64,000 nt of DNA, taken from contig NZ_JAEHFJ010000002.1 of assembly GCF_016406085.1 (NCBI RefSeq), positions 124,001 through 188,000 of the forward strand. Direction: 5' to 3'. The translations under genes and the position numbers were made by a program. The DNA is from Aureibaculum flavum. Its GTDB lineage: Bacteria; Bacteroidota; Bacteroidia; Flavobacteriales; Flavobacteriaceae. The notes under the pieces were generated by a model. That model was not told the DNA's origin, made no database searches, and was given only the letters and a program-made list of their open reading frames with translations. Positions 36,736 through 44,194 of this stretch are shown here, piece by piece; position 1 is the stretch's first letter, and every line of letters begins with the position of its first letter.

Positions 36736-37743
36736 ATGAGAATTGCAGTTGTAGGTGCTACCGGAATGGTAGGTAATGTAATGCTAAAGTCATTAGAAGA
36801 ACGGAACTTTCCGTTAACGGAGTTGATTCCTGTTGCTTCTGAAAGATCAGTGGGTAAAAAGGTAACCTTTAAAGATAAGGAATATACCATTGTAAGTTTA
36901 CAAGATGCCGTTGATATGCAACCTGACATCGCCTTATTTTCTGCTGGTGGAGATACTTCATTAGAATGGGCTCCAAAATTTGCTGCTGTAGGTACCACTG
37001 TAGTTGACAATTCTTCAGCTTGGCGGATGGATGCTACTAAAAAATTAATTGTACCAGAAATTAATGCAGATACTTTAACTGAAGACGATAAAATTATTGC
37101 AAACCCCAATTGTTCTACCATACAAATGGTAGTAGCCTTGGCTCCGTTGCATAAAAAATATGGAATTAAACGTTTGGTAATTTCTACCTACCAATCAATT
37201 ACAGGTACTGGTGTAAAAGCGGTACAACAATTGGAAAATGAATATAAGGGTGAAAAAGGCGACATGGCGTACCACTACCCTATTCATAGAAATGCAATAC
37301 CCCATTGTGATGTTTTTGAAGATAATGGCTACACCAAAGAAGAAATGAAGTTGGTACGCGAAACTCAAAAAATATTAAATGACAATACTATCGCTGTTAC
37401 TGCAACAGCTGTAAGAATACCTGTTGTTGGGGGCCATAGCGAATGTGTAAATATTGAATTTGAAAATGAATTTGATGTTTCTGAATTACGTAAATTATTA
37501 AGCCAATCGCCAGGAGTTACGGTACAAGACAATTTAGACACTAACACGTACCCAATGCCTATTTACGCACATGGTAAAGATGATGTTTTTGTAGGTAGAA
37601 TTAGAAGAGATTTATCGCAACCTAAGACTTTAAATATGTGGATTGTTTCTGACAATTTACGTAAAGGTGCGGCGACAAATACCATACAAATTGCGGAGTA
37701 CTTAATGGAACATAATTTAGTAAACACGAAAGTAGTTTCTTAA
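36736..37743 (+). CDS. asd: Aspartate-semialdehyde dehydrogenase
   Basis: Reduces aspartyl phosphate to aspartate semialdehyde, the branch point to Lys/diaminopimelate, Thr and Met. NADP site VVGATGMVGNVML at the N-terminus, VDNSSAWRMD, active-site Cys in NPNCSTIQMV, and GGHSECVNIEF with the catalytic His. At 335 residues it is complete. It is monocistronic, with a perfect hairpin terminator 25 bp after the stop. Confidence 0.97.
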   Translation: MRIAVVGATGMVGNVMLKSLEERNFPLTELIPVASERSVGKKVTFKDKEYTIVSLQDAVDMQPDIALFSAGGDTSLEWAPKFAAVGTTVVDNSSAWRMDATKKLIVPEINADTLTEDDKIIANPNCSTIQMVVALAPLHKKYGIKRLVISTYQSITGTGVKAVQQLENEYKGEKGDMAYHYPIHRNAIPHCDVFEDNGYTKEEMKLVRETQKILNDNTIAVTATAVRIPVVGGHSECVNIEFENEFDVSELRKLLSQSPGVTVQDNLDTNTYPMPIYAHGKDDVFVGRIRRDLSQPKTLNMWIVSDNLRKGAATNTIQIAEYLMEHNLVNTKVVS

Positions 37744-37767
37744 TTTCTTTTTACTCAAACTACACTT

Positions 37768-37800
37768 AAAACCGTCTAAACTTAATTTAGACGGTTTTTT
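37768..37800 (+). terminator. Rho-independent terminator of asd
   Basis: AAAACCGTCTAAA and TTTAGACGGTTTT form a perfect 13-bp stem with a 5-nt loop and a T tail. Confidence 0.92.
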
Positions 37801-37991
37801 ATTTTACAGTGGCATAGTCGTTTTTAACGGTTAACAAACGTTTAATAATGTTTGATTAAATGAAAATACCAATAACAGCAATACCTACAGCCTATTTAAT
37901 TTAATATTATTACATTTACGGACATAACTGATATATAGGTAATGGTACATATATACTCTTGTTGGGCTACATTAACACCAACCGTTAACCA

Positions 37992-38753
37992 ATGATAAAA
38001 TTCTTTAGGAAAATTAGACAGAAACTGCTTAGTGAAAATAAATTCAGTAAATATCTGATTTATGCAATCGGAGAAATTATTCTGGTAGTTATTGGGATTT
38101 TAATTGCTCTAGGTATAAATAATTTGAACCAAAACAGGATTGCTGAAAATGAAGAAGTCGCAATTCTAAAAGCGATGAAAACAGATTTTTCGGAAACCCA
38201 AAACAGAACTAAAGCGACAATCAAAAATCAAGAAACCGTCGTGAAATTTTGCTACAAATTACAAATGACAATGAATGAACAAAAAGATATTGATTCTATT
38301 GGAGAATATATTTATCGTGGAGCAATATCATACTGGAGAGTAGAACCAGTTAATGGAACTTATGATGGATTGATTGGCTCTGGTAAAACTGACATTATCA
38401 AAGACCAAAAATTAAAAAGTTTACTTGCAGAGTTTTCTGCAGAAATCAAATATGGTTTTGAAGATGAAGATTTTTGTTTAGATTTGACATCTTCATTGGT
38501 AGATAAATCGAGTAGTTATGCTGCATACTTGGAACCTGAAAGAGATAGAAAACGTAATGGTTTAAACAAACCAATAACTGAAGAGGAAAGAAATAGTGCA
38601 ATTATTAGACATCTCAAAAATGATTCGTTTTTAGGTGTTTTGGTAACAAAATCTGATTTAGAAAAGAATAGATTGGAATATCAAAAAAATATTTTAAAGT
38701 TTGTTGAAAATATTATAGTACAAATTGAATCCGAATTAATAAAGAAAGAATAA
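37992..38753 (+). CDS. DUF6090 family membrane-anchored protein (paralogue 2)
   Basis: 253 residues with the family N-terminus MIKFFRKIRQKLLSENK, then YLIYAIGEIILVVIGILIAL and GINNLNQNR. A helical domain follows with VEPVNGTYDGLIGSGKTDII, a G-(S/A)-G-type loop also seen in paralogue 3 as FEAKDGYVKSLISSNKIDYI. Function unknown. It begins the accessory segment of the window and shares its N-terminal ~45 residues closely with the copies at 22143 and 42321. Confidence 0.87.
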   Translation: MIKFFRKIRQKLLSENKFSKYLIYAIGEIILVVIGILIALGINNLNQNRIAENEEVAILKAMKTDFSETQNRTKATIKNQETVVKFCYKLQMTMNEQKDIDSIGEYIYRGAISYWRVEPVNGTYDGLIGSGKTDIIKDQKLKSLLAEFSAEIKYGFEDEDFCLDLTSSLVDKSSSYAAYLEPERDRKRNGLNKPITEEERNSAIIRHLKNDSFLGVLVTKSDLEKNRLEYQKNILKFVENIIVQIESELIKKE

Positions 38754-38811
38754 CAAAGAACTGAGTTAAAAAAGAAGTAAATTCTCCTTATTTTTAAATA
38801 TTAAAATTCTG

Positions 38812-38851
38812 AGCCTATAAAAGTATATTTAATGTTTTGATAGGCTTTTTT
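38812..38851 (+). terminator. Probable terminator of DUF6090 gene
   Basis: AGCCTAT (38812-38818) pairs with ATAGGCT (38840-38846), followed by six T. The loop is long (21 nt), so confidence is moderate. Confidence 0.5.
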
Positions 38852-38870
38852 GTTGCTATTTACGTTTGAA

Positions 38871-39045
38871 TTATTTTAAATTGAACACAAAATTAGCATC
38901 ATATGGTAACCCTGATTTAGCTATGGAAAAAGCATGTTTTAATAATTTATTATTCACGGCAATTAATGCTAGTTTTTTACTCTTATCTATGGCTACTACG
39001 CTACTTAATTATCTGTTTATAGCCTACTTGCAAAAATATTAGAGG
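38871..39045 (-). mobile_element. IS110-family transposase C-terminal remnant (copy A)
   Basis: On the minus strand, 38975-38871 translates to the end of an IS110/IS116/IS902-type transposase: KLALIAVNNKLLKHAFS followed by IAKSGLPYD and a natural stop. Beyond 38975 the similarity continues in another frame to about 39045 (NPLIFLQVGYKQIIK), so it is broken by a frameshift and stops. No full IS, catalytic DEDD part or ends are present. Confidence 0.75.
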
Positions 39046-39063
39046 ATTTTCTATTTGTTATTT

Positions 39064-39077
39064 ATTTACTAAATTAG
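39064..39077 (+). repeat. Accessory-gene boundary motif, copy 1 (ATTTACTAAATTAG)
   Basis: One of four copies of ATTTRYTAAATTAG (R = a/g, Y = c/t) in this window, all in the same orientation and all 60-100 bp before an accessory gene. Here it is 54 nt before the AraC gene. Confidence 0.7.
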
Positions 39078-39131
39078 GTGCTTAAACACAGAACAAAGCA
39101 TATTCAAACTCGTTGCCAATAATTTAAAAAA

Positions 39132-39947
39132 ATGTTTTCAATAGAATTTATAGAAGCAAAATATTTTATGGAAAATTATAATGTTTCCTTATATTCCATT
39201 ATTCTATTGGATGATGAGTCAAATTTTTCTGTCAATTTTGTAAAATATAAAACGAAACAAAAGTCTATTTTATTCCTTTCTCCTTATCAAAATTTAAAAT
39301 GGCACGGTTCTACTTCTTCAAAAGTTAAATTACTACAATTTCACGGAGATTTTTATTGTATTGAATATCACAAAAAAGAAGTTGCTTGTAATGGATTATT
39401 ATTTAATAATATTTATTTACAACCTTATATTTCCCTCAATAATATTAAATTTCAAGAAATACTCCAACTAATAGATAAAATGGAAAAAGAAGTCGAAGCC
39501 AATAAACGGTTTTCAAAATCTATTCTAAAGTCTTACTTACAGCTTATATTAGCAATTTGTAGCAGTGAAAAAGATGATCAACTAGGGAACAGACTTACAC
39601 AACAAACTAGTAGCAATGCGTTATTTATATTTCAAGAATTATTAGAACTACATTTTCATAAAGAGCGAAATTCTTCATTCTATGCCAATAAATTATCTAT
39701 GTCCCTTTCTTCATTTAGCAAAAAAATAAAATTCCAATTTGGAAAAACACCAACGCAAATCATTCAGGAGCGTGTTATTTTAGAAGCTAAAAAATTATTA
39801 CACTTAACTTTCAAAACCGTGAAAGAAGTTGCGATAGAACTAAATTTTGATGACGAATTTTATTTTAGTCGCTATTTTAAAAAAGAAGTTGGATTATCTC
39901 CCACTCATTTCCGTGAGAAAGTAGGTATTTCGGTAGTGGCAAAATAA
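39132..39947 (+). CDS. AraC family transcriptional regulator
   Basis: 271 residues: a divergent N-terminal sensor domain (~1-165) and a C-terminal AraC double helix-turn-helix (~170-268): SSFYANKLSMSLSSFSKKIK, then VKEVAIELNFDDEFYFSRYF and GLSPTHFREK, the family signature. The effector is unknown. The DUF417 membrane-protein gene follows in the same direction at 40023 with its own promoter box, which makes it the likely target. Confidence 0.9.
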   Translation: MFSIEFIEAKYFMENYNVSLYSIILLDDESNFSVNFVKYKTKQKSILFLSPYQNLKWHGSTSSKVKLLQFHGDFYCIEYHKKEVACNGLLFNNIYLQPYISLNNIKFQEILQLIDKMEKEVEANKRFSKSILKSYLQLILAICSSEKDDQLGNRLTQQTSSNALFIFQELLELHFHKERNSSFYANKLSMSLSSFSKKIKFQFGKTPTQIIQERVILEAKKLLHLTFKTVKEVAIELNFDDEFYFSRYFKKEVGLSPTHFREKVGISVVAK

Positions 39948-39995
39948 TCCATTGTTCATCCGCTTAAATCCATTCTTTAGCTTATTCTTAATTTA

Positions 39996-40003
39996 TAGTT
40001 TTG
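39996..40003 (+). promoter_or_regulatory. TAnnTTTG promoter box (TAGTTTTG) of the DUF417 gene
   Basis: 19 nt before the ATG at 40023. Confidence 0.55.
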
Positions 40004-40022
40004 TTTTCAAACAATTATAATT

Positions 40023-40643
40023 ATGAATAACTTACTTATTTTTTTAATAAACAGTCAAACTAATTTTATTAACTTTATTCGTTTTTCCATTTTCATAGTG
40101 ATGATTTGGATTGGAGGTCTTAAGGCTTATCAATACGAAGCAGATGGAATCGTTCCTTTCGTAACAAATAGTCCTTTTATGAGCTTCTTTTATAAAAACG
40201 CTGACAAAACAGTCATCAACGAAGAGGGTAAAGTCGTTAAAGAATACGTATTACACAAAAACTCAGAGGGTAAAATGGTAGAGAAAAATATAGAATGGCA
40301 TAAATTAAATAATACATATACCTTCTCTTATGGATTAGGAAGTGTTATTGTTATTATAGGGTTTTTAACATTTTTGGGAATTTGGTTTCCAAAAATCGGG
40401 ATCTGGGGTGGATTGTTAACATTTGGAATGTCTATTGTTACATTAACCTTCCTAATGAGCACACCAGAAGTATATGTTCCAAATTTAGGAGGTGATATTC
40501 CTACTCCTCAATATGGATTTCCATATCTATCTGGGGCAGGAAGACTGGTTTTAAAAGATATTATTATGATGGCAGCTGGATTAATAATTGCATCTGACTG
40601 TGCAAAAAAAATAAAAAATACTGGCCATAATACTGACAACTAA
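40023..40643 (+). CDS. DUF417 (YkgB-like) membrane protein
   Basis: 206 residues with four hydrophobic helices (FIRFSIFIVMIWIGGLK; SVIVIIGFLTFLGIWF; GGLLTFGMSIVTLTFLM; a last one around DIIMMAAGLIIA). The family block ADGIVPFVTNSPFMSFFY is present, as is the late GYPYLSGAGRLVLKD-like motif (GFPYLSGAGRLVLKD). DUF417 proteins such as E. coli YkgB/RclC are linked to oxidant stress (RclC lies under the AraC-type regulator RclR). The AraC gene beside it fits that pairing, though a role in oxidant defence is inference. Confidence 0.85.
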   Translation: MNNLLIFLINSQTNFINFIRFSIFIVMIWIGGLKAYQYEADGIVPFVTNSPFMSFFYKNADKTVINEEGKVVKEYVLHKNSEGKMVEKNIEWHKLNNTYTFSYGLGSVIVIIGFLTFLGIWFPKIGIWGGLLTFGMSIVTLTFLMSTPEVYVPNLGGDIPTPQYGFPYLSGAGRLVLKDIIMMAAGLIIASDCAKKIKNTGHNTDN

Positions 40644-40657
40644 CTTTAAAGCTTATT

Positions 40658-41002
40658 TTAATAAAACAAATATATCCAAATAGACCTTGATAATTTATAA
40701 TTGATAGTACTTAATAGAAATGACATCACACAAATAATGGCGAAAACACTTAAAGGCGACAAATCAATAAAATACCAAAATACCACAAGACTTGTTATCA
40801 TTTGTGCTACAGCAAGTGCATAACTCACAAACATAGCTCCAACAAAGAAACCAGTTTCTCTTTCAAACTTATAATCACACTCAGGACATCTATCGTTCAT
40901 TTTCGGAATTTTCAACAATAAAAGGTTCCCGCCATTTATAAAAATTTTTCCTTTTTTACAATTCGGACACTTACAATTCAATGCATCAATAACTTTACTC
41001 AT
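40658..41002 (-). CDS. DUF983 family membrane protein
   Basis: 114 residues: an N-terminal zinc-ribbon-like part with CKCPNCKKGKIF and DRCPECDYKFERETGFF, then two membrane helices (GAMFVSYALAVAQMITSLVVF, LSVFAIICVMSFLLSTINY). The motif order CPxCxxGxxF...CxxC...F..E.GFF.GAM.VSY is the DUF983 signature. Function unknown. The ATG at 41002 is used; the codon just before is GTG. A TAnnTTTG box lies 19 nt upstream. Confidence 0.9.
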   Translation of the reverse strand: MSKVIDALNCKCPNCKKGKIFINGGNLLLLKIPKMNDRCPECDYKFERETGFFVGAMFVSYALAVAQMITSLVVFWYFIDLSPLSVFAIICVMSFLLSTINYKLSRSIWIYLFY

Positions 41003-41021
41003 CACAAAATGTTTTATAACG

Positions 41022-41029
41022 CAAAATTA
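41022..41029 (-). promoter_or_regulatory. TAnnTTTG promoter box (TAATTTTG) of the DUF983 gene
   Basis: Minus-strand box 19 nt before the ATG at 41002. Confidence 0.55.
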
Positions 41030-41094
41030 AGACAGTAAATAGCTTTTATTTATATAAAATGTTCGCCATTTTTTGTACTTTTAGGACATACAAT

Positions 41095-41967
41095 ATGAAA
41101 ATACCAGTTCTAAATATTAGTCAATTTAATGAATCTACACCTCTCAATGATGTGTATATAAATTCTTTTTCGAATCACATACAGCGTAATAAGGATTTAA
41201 TTAATAAACCACATAGTCATAATTTCTATCTATGTGTGCTATTTACCGAAGGTACAGGTACACACGAAATTGATTTTAATTCTTATAGTATAAACCCTGG
41301 AAAGGTGTTTTTTTTAAAACCAGGACAAACACATTTTTGGAAATTTGAGACACAACCCCAAGGGTTTATCTTTTTTCATTCTCAAGAATTTTATGAACTA
41401 AAGTTTTTAGAACATAAGCTCCATTCATTTCCTTTTTTTTATTCGAATCAAAACCCTCCTTTTTTAGAATTAGCACCTAATAAGCTTAACGAATTAAATC
41501 TTAAATTTCAGGAAGTTTATACTGAATATTTACAAACGAATCTGTTAAGAAAGTTAAAAATAGTAAATTCACTAAATTACATTTATATAGAATTAACAAG
41601 GGCGTATACAGTTGATATCAATTTAGAAAAGCTTAATTCTCCAAACTATTCTAATATACTTGAAACTTTAGAGAATTTAATTGACACCCATTTTTATAAA
41701 CAAAAATTACCCAAATTTTATGCGGATAAATTAAGCATAACCACCAAGCATTTGAATAGAGTAGTAAAAAAAACAATAAATAAAACGACAAGCCAATTAA
41801 TTTCTGAAAGAATTATTCTAGAAGCAAAAAGATTGATTGTACATTCTCACGACAATTTAGCCAATATTGCATATACCCTCGAATTCTCGGACTATGCCTA
41901 TTTTTCTAAGTTTTTTAAATTAAAAACAGGTATGACGCCTTTGGATTTTAGGAAAAAGTATTTTTGA
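41095..41967 (+). CDS. AraC family transcriptional regulator with cupin sensor
   Basis: 290 residues from the ATG at 41095 (an upstream in-frame ATG at 41059 would overlap the promoter region). The N-terminal cupin-like sensor domain has HSHNFYLCVLFTEGTGTHEID and PGKVFFLKPGQTHFW. The C-terminal AraC HTH pair has LPKFYADKLSITTKHLNRVVKK, NLANIAYTLEFSDYAYFSKFFK and GMTPLDFRK. Divergent from the DUF983 gene across 92 bp. Its target is unknown; IS110 debris lies directly downstream. Confidence 0.92.
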   Translation: MKIPVLNISQFNESTPLNDVYINSFSNHIQRNKDLINKPHSHNFYLCVLFTEGTGTHEIDFNSYSINPGKVFFLKPGQTHFWKFETQPQGFIFFHSQEFYELKFLEHKLHSFPFFYSNQNPPFLELAPNKLNELNLKFQEVYTEYLQTNLLRKLKIVNSLNYIYIELTRAYTVDINLEKLNSPNYSNILETLENLIDTHFYKQKLPKFYADKLSITTKHLNRVVKKTINKTTSQLISERIILEAKRLIVHSHDNLANIAYTLEFSDYAYFSKFFKLKTGMTPLDFRKKYF

Positions 41968-42074
41968 TGAAATTTTGATTATTTAAAAGTATTATACACA
42001 ACAAAGTACTGTAGTAAAAAACAAGTAGAAATCACTTAATTTTTCACTAAGATATTACTACGTCCTTCATTGTA

Positions 42075-42225
42075 TATGAACCCTAATTTTACGAGATAGC
42101 AAATGCCTGTTTTAATAGTTTATTACAAACTGCAAATAATGCTAGTTTTTTACTCTTTCTTTTGGCTACTACTCTACTTATCTTAATTATTTGTTTATAG
42201 CCTACTTTCAAAAATATTAGCGGAT
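42075..42225 (-). mobile_element. IS110-family transposase C-terminal remnant (copy B)
   Basis: The minus-strand frame 42202-42089 reads GYKQIIKISRVVAKRK, SKKLALFAVCNKLLKQAFAI, then a stop. The rest of the transposase end (LGFIYNEG, matching SGLPYD of copy A) resumes one base out of frame. It is homologous over ~230 bp to copy A at 38871-39045, including non-coding flank up to the boundary motif. Both are dead remnants. Confidence 0.75.
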
Positions 42226-42240
42226 TTCTATTCAGTTATT

Positions 42241-42254
42241 ATTTGTTAAATTAG
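42241..42254 (+). repeat. Accessory-gene boundary motif, copy 2 (ATTTGTTAAATTAG)
   Basis: 66 nt before the DUF6090 gene at 42321. The preceding ~50 bp (AGCCTACTT...AATATTAG.GGATTT) also match copy 1. Confidence 0.7.
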
Positions 42255-42320
42255 TTGCATCGAACACGCAACGAAACATATACAAGATATTAGGTAACAT
42301 TTTGACAAAACGGCTAATAA

Positions 42321-43079
42321 ATGATAAAATTTTTCAGACACATTAGACTAAATTTACTTTCCGAAGGAAAAACTGGAAAGTATTTAAAATATGCCATTGG
42401 AGAAATTGTGCTTGTAGTTATCGGAATTTTAATTGCATTACAGATTAATAATTGGAATGAACAACGAAAAATTGAAAATTCTGAAATAGAGATTCTTAAA
42501 AATTTAGAAACTGAATTAAAGCACAACCTTGTAGAACTCAAAGAGATTAATAATCGTCATAAGAAAGGATTCGATGATGGTATTTATCTTTTAAATCTCT
42601 TTGGAACTAATATTTCTAATATTTCAGAATTTAATTTGGATTCTCTGGTGTCAAATGTCTTGAGCGGATATTCATTCGAAGCTAAAGATGGATACGTCAA
42701 ATCATTGATTTCATCAAACAAAATAGACTACATACAAAATTCTGAATTGAAATCGTACATCTCATCTTTTGAATCTATGATTATAGATGCGAATCAAGAA
42801 GATGGATTTATAAGAAGACTATTAAACGAGCGTTTTTGGCCAGCAACAGATGGTAAAATAAACTGTCTGAATGGTTTAGCCACTACTGGCACATATGAAG
42901 AATTCCCAAAAGGTACCTACTCATCAGATTATGAATGGTTCTTCAGTAATCGTGAAATGGAGGATTTGTTTGCAAATATACTCGCTTGGAGAAAAGAGAA
43001 TGTAGTAGATGAACAGCTTTTTATTGATAAAATGGAAAGAATGATTCAAATTATAAATAACAAATTAAAAGAAAAATAA
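42321..43079 (+). CDS. DUF6090 family membrane-anchored protein (paralogue 3)
   Basis: 252 residues; N-terminus MIKFFRHIRLNLLSEGK, membrane helix YAIGEIVLVVIGILIAL, then QINNWNEQR, the family consensus form. The helical domain behind it aligns with the copy at 37992 in its first third and then diverges. Function unknown. It is flanked on both sides by the boundary motif (42241 and 43199), so it looks like a discrete inserted unit. Confidence 0.88.
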   Translation: MIKFFRHIRLNLLSEGKTGKYLKYAIGEIVLVVIGILIALQINNWNEQRKIENSEIEILKNLETELKHNLVELKEINNRHKKGFDDGIYLLNLFGTNISNISEFNLDSLVSNVLSGYSFEAKDGYVKSLISSNKIDYIQNSELKSYISSFESMIIDANQEDGFIRRLLNERFWPATDGKINCLNGLATTGTYEEFPKGTYSSDYEWFFSNREMEDLFANILAWRKENVVDEQLFIDKMERMIQIINNKLKEK

Positions 43080-43198
43080 CGAAAGTAAACATAAGCCGTG
43101 TAAAAATAATTGCTTGGTTTTAAACATTTCACAAAAGGCCTCCCATGCCCAAAAGCGTGGCAGGTCGGATTTTCTCACGAAGCGTCGGGACGGTTGTT

Positions 43199-43212
43199 AT
43201 TTACTAAATTAG
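43199..43212 (+). repeat. Accessory-gene boundary motif, copy 3 (ATTTACTAAATTAG)
   Basis: 58 nt before the DUF6624 gene. The preceding 60 bp are GC-richer than the surroundings and hold short GC-rich stretches (AAGCGTGGC, GAAGCGTCGGGACGG) that could fold. Confidence 0.7.
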
Positions 43213-43270
43213 AAGGTTCATATTCGCCACAAACCATAAACCAAATGATAGCAACAATTAAAACACAAAT

Positions 43271-43897
43271 ATGAAAAGAATATTTTTTATATTAATGATT
43301 GTTATTTTCTCTTCATCAATTTATGGTCAACTAGAGCAACCAACTGAAAAGAAATTGGATTCTTTGAAAACTAAACTCGAAACACTTTTTATGGAAGACC
43401 AACTTTTTAGAAGATTGTATCAAGATGCTGAAAAGAAATTTGGAAAAGATTCGGATGAAATGGAATACTTCTGGAAAGTTGTTGAAGAACAGGATAAAAG
43501 AATTGAAATAGAGTTTATTAAAATTCTTGAAAAATATGGATGGCTTGGTAGCAATCAAGTTGGTAGATTAGCAAATGGTGCTCTATTTAGTATAATCCAA
43601 CACAGTTCAATAGAGACCAAAGAAAAGTATGCACCATTAATGAAAGAATCTGTTTTAAGAAAGGAATCACAACCAATGCACTATGCAAGATTGATGGACA
43701 GAATGCTTGTCAACGACAATAAACCTCAAATCTATGGTTCACAGACTACCAATGATAAAAATGGAAATGCAATTTTTTTCGAAATAGAAAAACCCGAATT
43801 TGTGAACAAGAGAAGAAAGGAAATTAACCTGGATGGAATTGAAAGTTTTGCAAAAGAAAGAAGTATCGAATGGAATATTACTCAAAAGGAAAAATAA
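43271..43897 (+). CDS. DUF6624 domain secreted protein
   Basis: 208 residues with a signal peptide ending at SIYGQ. The domain has the DUF6624 pattern: DQLFRR early, IEFIKILEKYGWLGSNQVG, FSIIQHSSIETKEKYAPLM, and LMDRMLVNDNKPQIYGSQ. Function unknown; the family is common in Bacteroidota as singletons between mobile sequences, as here. Confidence 0.82.
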   Translation: MKRIFFILMIVIFSSSIYGQLEQPTEKKLDSLKTKLETLFMEDQLFRRLYQDAEKKFGKDSDEMEYFWKVVEEQDKRIEIEFIKILEKYGWLGSNQVGRLANGALFSIIQHSSIETKEKYAPLMKESVLRKESQPMHYARLMDRMLVNDNKPQIYGSQTTNDKNGNAIFFEIEKPEFVNKRRKEINLDGIESFAKERSIEWNITQKEK

Positions 43898-44194
43898 CTA
43901 CTGCCGACAAGGACGTAGGTGCAACGCAAGTAAAATTAGTTACCTAGTTTTACACATTTACATACATTGCTAACACCAGTTCGCTACATTCGTGTCTCAC
44001 GGATTACCCTCTAGTCTATTTTTGTTAAGCTAGGAACCTAGAATACGCAACAATCCAAATACATGACCGTTATACTTTACTATTACCCGTCCTGAAATAG
44101 GTATACACTAAAACCAATGTATATGTGTAAAAATGACAACGTAACTAGACGACGGTGCAATGAACCTTTTACATTAAAAAATTAGTCAAGAAAT
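43898..44194. other. Intergenic region with no recognisable gene
   Basis: 297 bp between the DUF6624 and leucine-rich-repeat genes. It carries the short inverted repeat CTAGG-AA-CCTAG and a stretch CCTGAAATAGGTATACACTA that could be the end of a lost insertion sequence, but I cannot confirm that. Confidence 0.35.

Noticed and set aside
37801-37991. Riboswitch or attenuator after asd
   Set aside because: The hairpin is a simple terminator downstream of asd, and the rest of the gap shows no conserved aptamer-like pairing.
43898-44194. Insertion sequence end
   Set aside because: CCTGAAATAGGTATACACTA looks IS-like but no second end, duplication or transposase fragment could be found.
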